Positions 63,410 to 64,000 of a DNA stretch of 64,000 bases are shown here, piece after piece. Position 1 is the first letter of the stretch; the number at the start of each line of letters is the position of its first letter. Below the pieces are notes generated by a model. It did no database searches. It saw nothing but the letters and a program-made list of their open reading frames with translations, and was not told the origin of the DNA. The translations under genes and the position numbers were made by a program. The DNA is from Sindora glabra (Eukaryota; Streptophyta; Magnoliopsida; Fabales; Fabaceae): the NCBI GenBank assembly GCA_020226215.1, contig CM035226.1:95504895-95568894 (forward strand), in the 5' to 3' direction.

Positions 63410-64000
63410 TAGGAATTTATTGTGATAATTAGGCATAGGGATTAAGGTCAGTAGGGTAGTAGCTACCTTATAATGTTATAAAGGTCTCCATCCTTACCTC
63501 CTCCTCATCCTTTAAAGTAGCTGGCCACTTGCCAGTCCACTTGAGTTTGACAAGCACATGCCATAGAATTGTCTTTTTTGTTAGTGTTAGTTAATACTCA
63601 AATATTCCTTTACTATAAAGATATTTTGTAACTCCCTAAAAGTGTTGCTTAATACTAATAGTTCCTTCAACAACCTTTACATAACTAGGATACTCTAGAG
63701 TTCCCAGAATAGCAGTTAATATATCCATCCATCTTGGTGACTGAAGCTCTCCTTGGGTAGCTTGTTATGTAAGCTCATTTTGGCATATTTAATAAAAAAT
63801 AATTAGTTGTATTTTGGTAAAATATGAATACACCCTATATTTGACAAAATAATAGGATAATAACATCACTTACAATTTGCTAGGTAACTTGTCGACTCTC
63901 TTCTGTAATGGATTTGCCCTTCTTGTTAACTCAATCTCTTACCTATAACTTATGTCATTCAATAGGGGTAAAAGTGGTAGATGCTAGATCACTAAATTAA
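63410..64000 (-). pseudogene. Ptta/transposase_24-like CACTA protein remnant, partial
   Basis: Frames on the minus strand show 'VNKKGKSITEESRQV' (about 63,925-63,880), 'PRWMDILTAILGTLEYPSYV' (about 63,735-63,675) with 'GTISIKQHF', and 'ILWHVLVKLKWTGKWPATLK' (about 63,575-63,515). The second matches the 'DILT.ALGTPEHPGRVRGVG' region of plant Ptta/En-Spm proteins and the first the 'K.G.FVDE.S..I' segment before it. Stops separate the pieces. The protein would begin beyond the window's right edge. The call rests on remembered family motifs. Confidence 0.5.

Larger units (their letters stand above)
60373..64000 (-). mobile_element. CACTA-type element with a ULP1 protease gene, partial at the window edge
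   Basis: A subterminal-like stretch with 'atgtcaattatttttaaaac' and 'attgacattgtatatta' words (61,390-61,535) is followed, going right, by a ULP1-like protease remnant (61,985-62,400) and a Ptta/transposase_24-like remnant (63,410-64,000), both on the minus strand. Together they look like the second ORF and 3' end of a CACTA element that continues past the edge. The short open frames near 60,565, 61,591 and 63,071 do not add to this. Confidence 0.5.

Overview
The window is nuclear DNA from a flowering plant: very AT-rich, with few genes and many transposable elements. The evidence is a plant-specific DUF247 gene, plant CACTA, Stowaway, Ty1/Copia and Ty3/Gypsy elements, and fragments of plant PEPR-type receptor kinase and AP2/ERF genes. 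I cannot name the species. I see no tRNA, rRNA or CRISPR array.

Region 1 (1-26,760) is a degraded cluster of DUF247 units. Each unit is a promoter, an intronless DUF247 gene and about 3 kb of conserved 3' flank. Four units are represented: (a) only the distal 3' flank, at 1-1,440; (b) an intact gene A at 8,819-10,171 with proximal flank to about 11,735; (c) an inverted flank without a gene at about 19,930-22,262; (d) pseudogene B at 22,562-23,860 with flank to about 26,760. Units (c) and (d) put B between two roughly 2-kb inverted arms. DNA transposons lie between the units: CACTA remnants near 2.8-6.7 kb and 13-14.4 kb, an unclassified element at about 14.4-18.6 kb, and a Stowaway MITE at 19,515-19,837. 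A decayed AP2/ERF gene lies at 18.8-19.1 kb.

Region 2 (26.8-54.4 kb) is a nest of transposons. After CACTA and LTR-like debris comes a degenerate Ty3/Gypsy element on the minus strand (integrase side at 34.9-36.76 kb, protease-RT side at 52.62-54.38 kb). It is split by a structurally complete but coding-dead Ty1/Copia element (36,760-52,618, minus strand). The right LTR of that Copia is split by a 7,244-bp CACTA element (45,081-52,324) with a perfect TGT target duplication. The CACTA carries a captured piece of a PEPR-like kinase gene, apparently with its intron, and has no recognisable transposase.

Region 3 (54.4-64 kb) is more CACTA sequence on the minus strand: degraded Ptta/En-Spm-type ORF remnants and a ULP1-like cysteine protease domain. 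It runs off the right edge.

The only gene that looks able to make a full host protein is DUF247 gene A. Almost everything else is mobile or decayed sequence.
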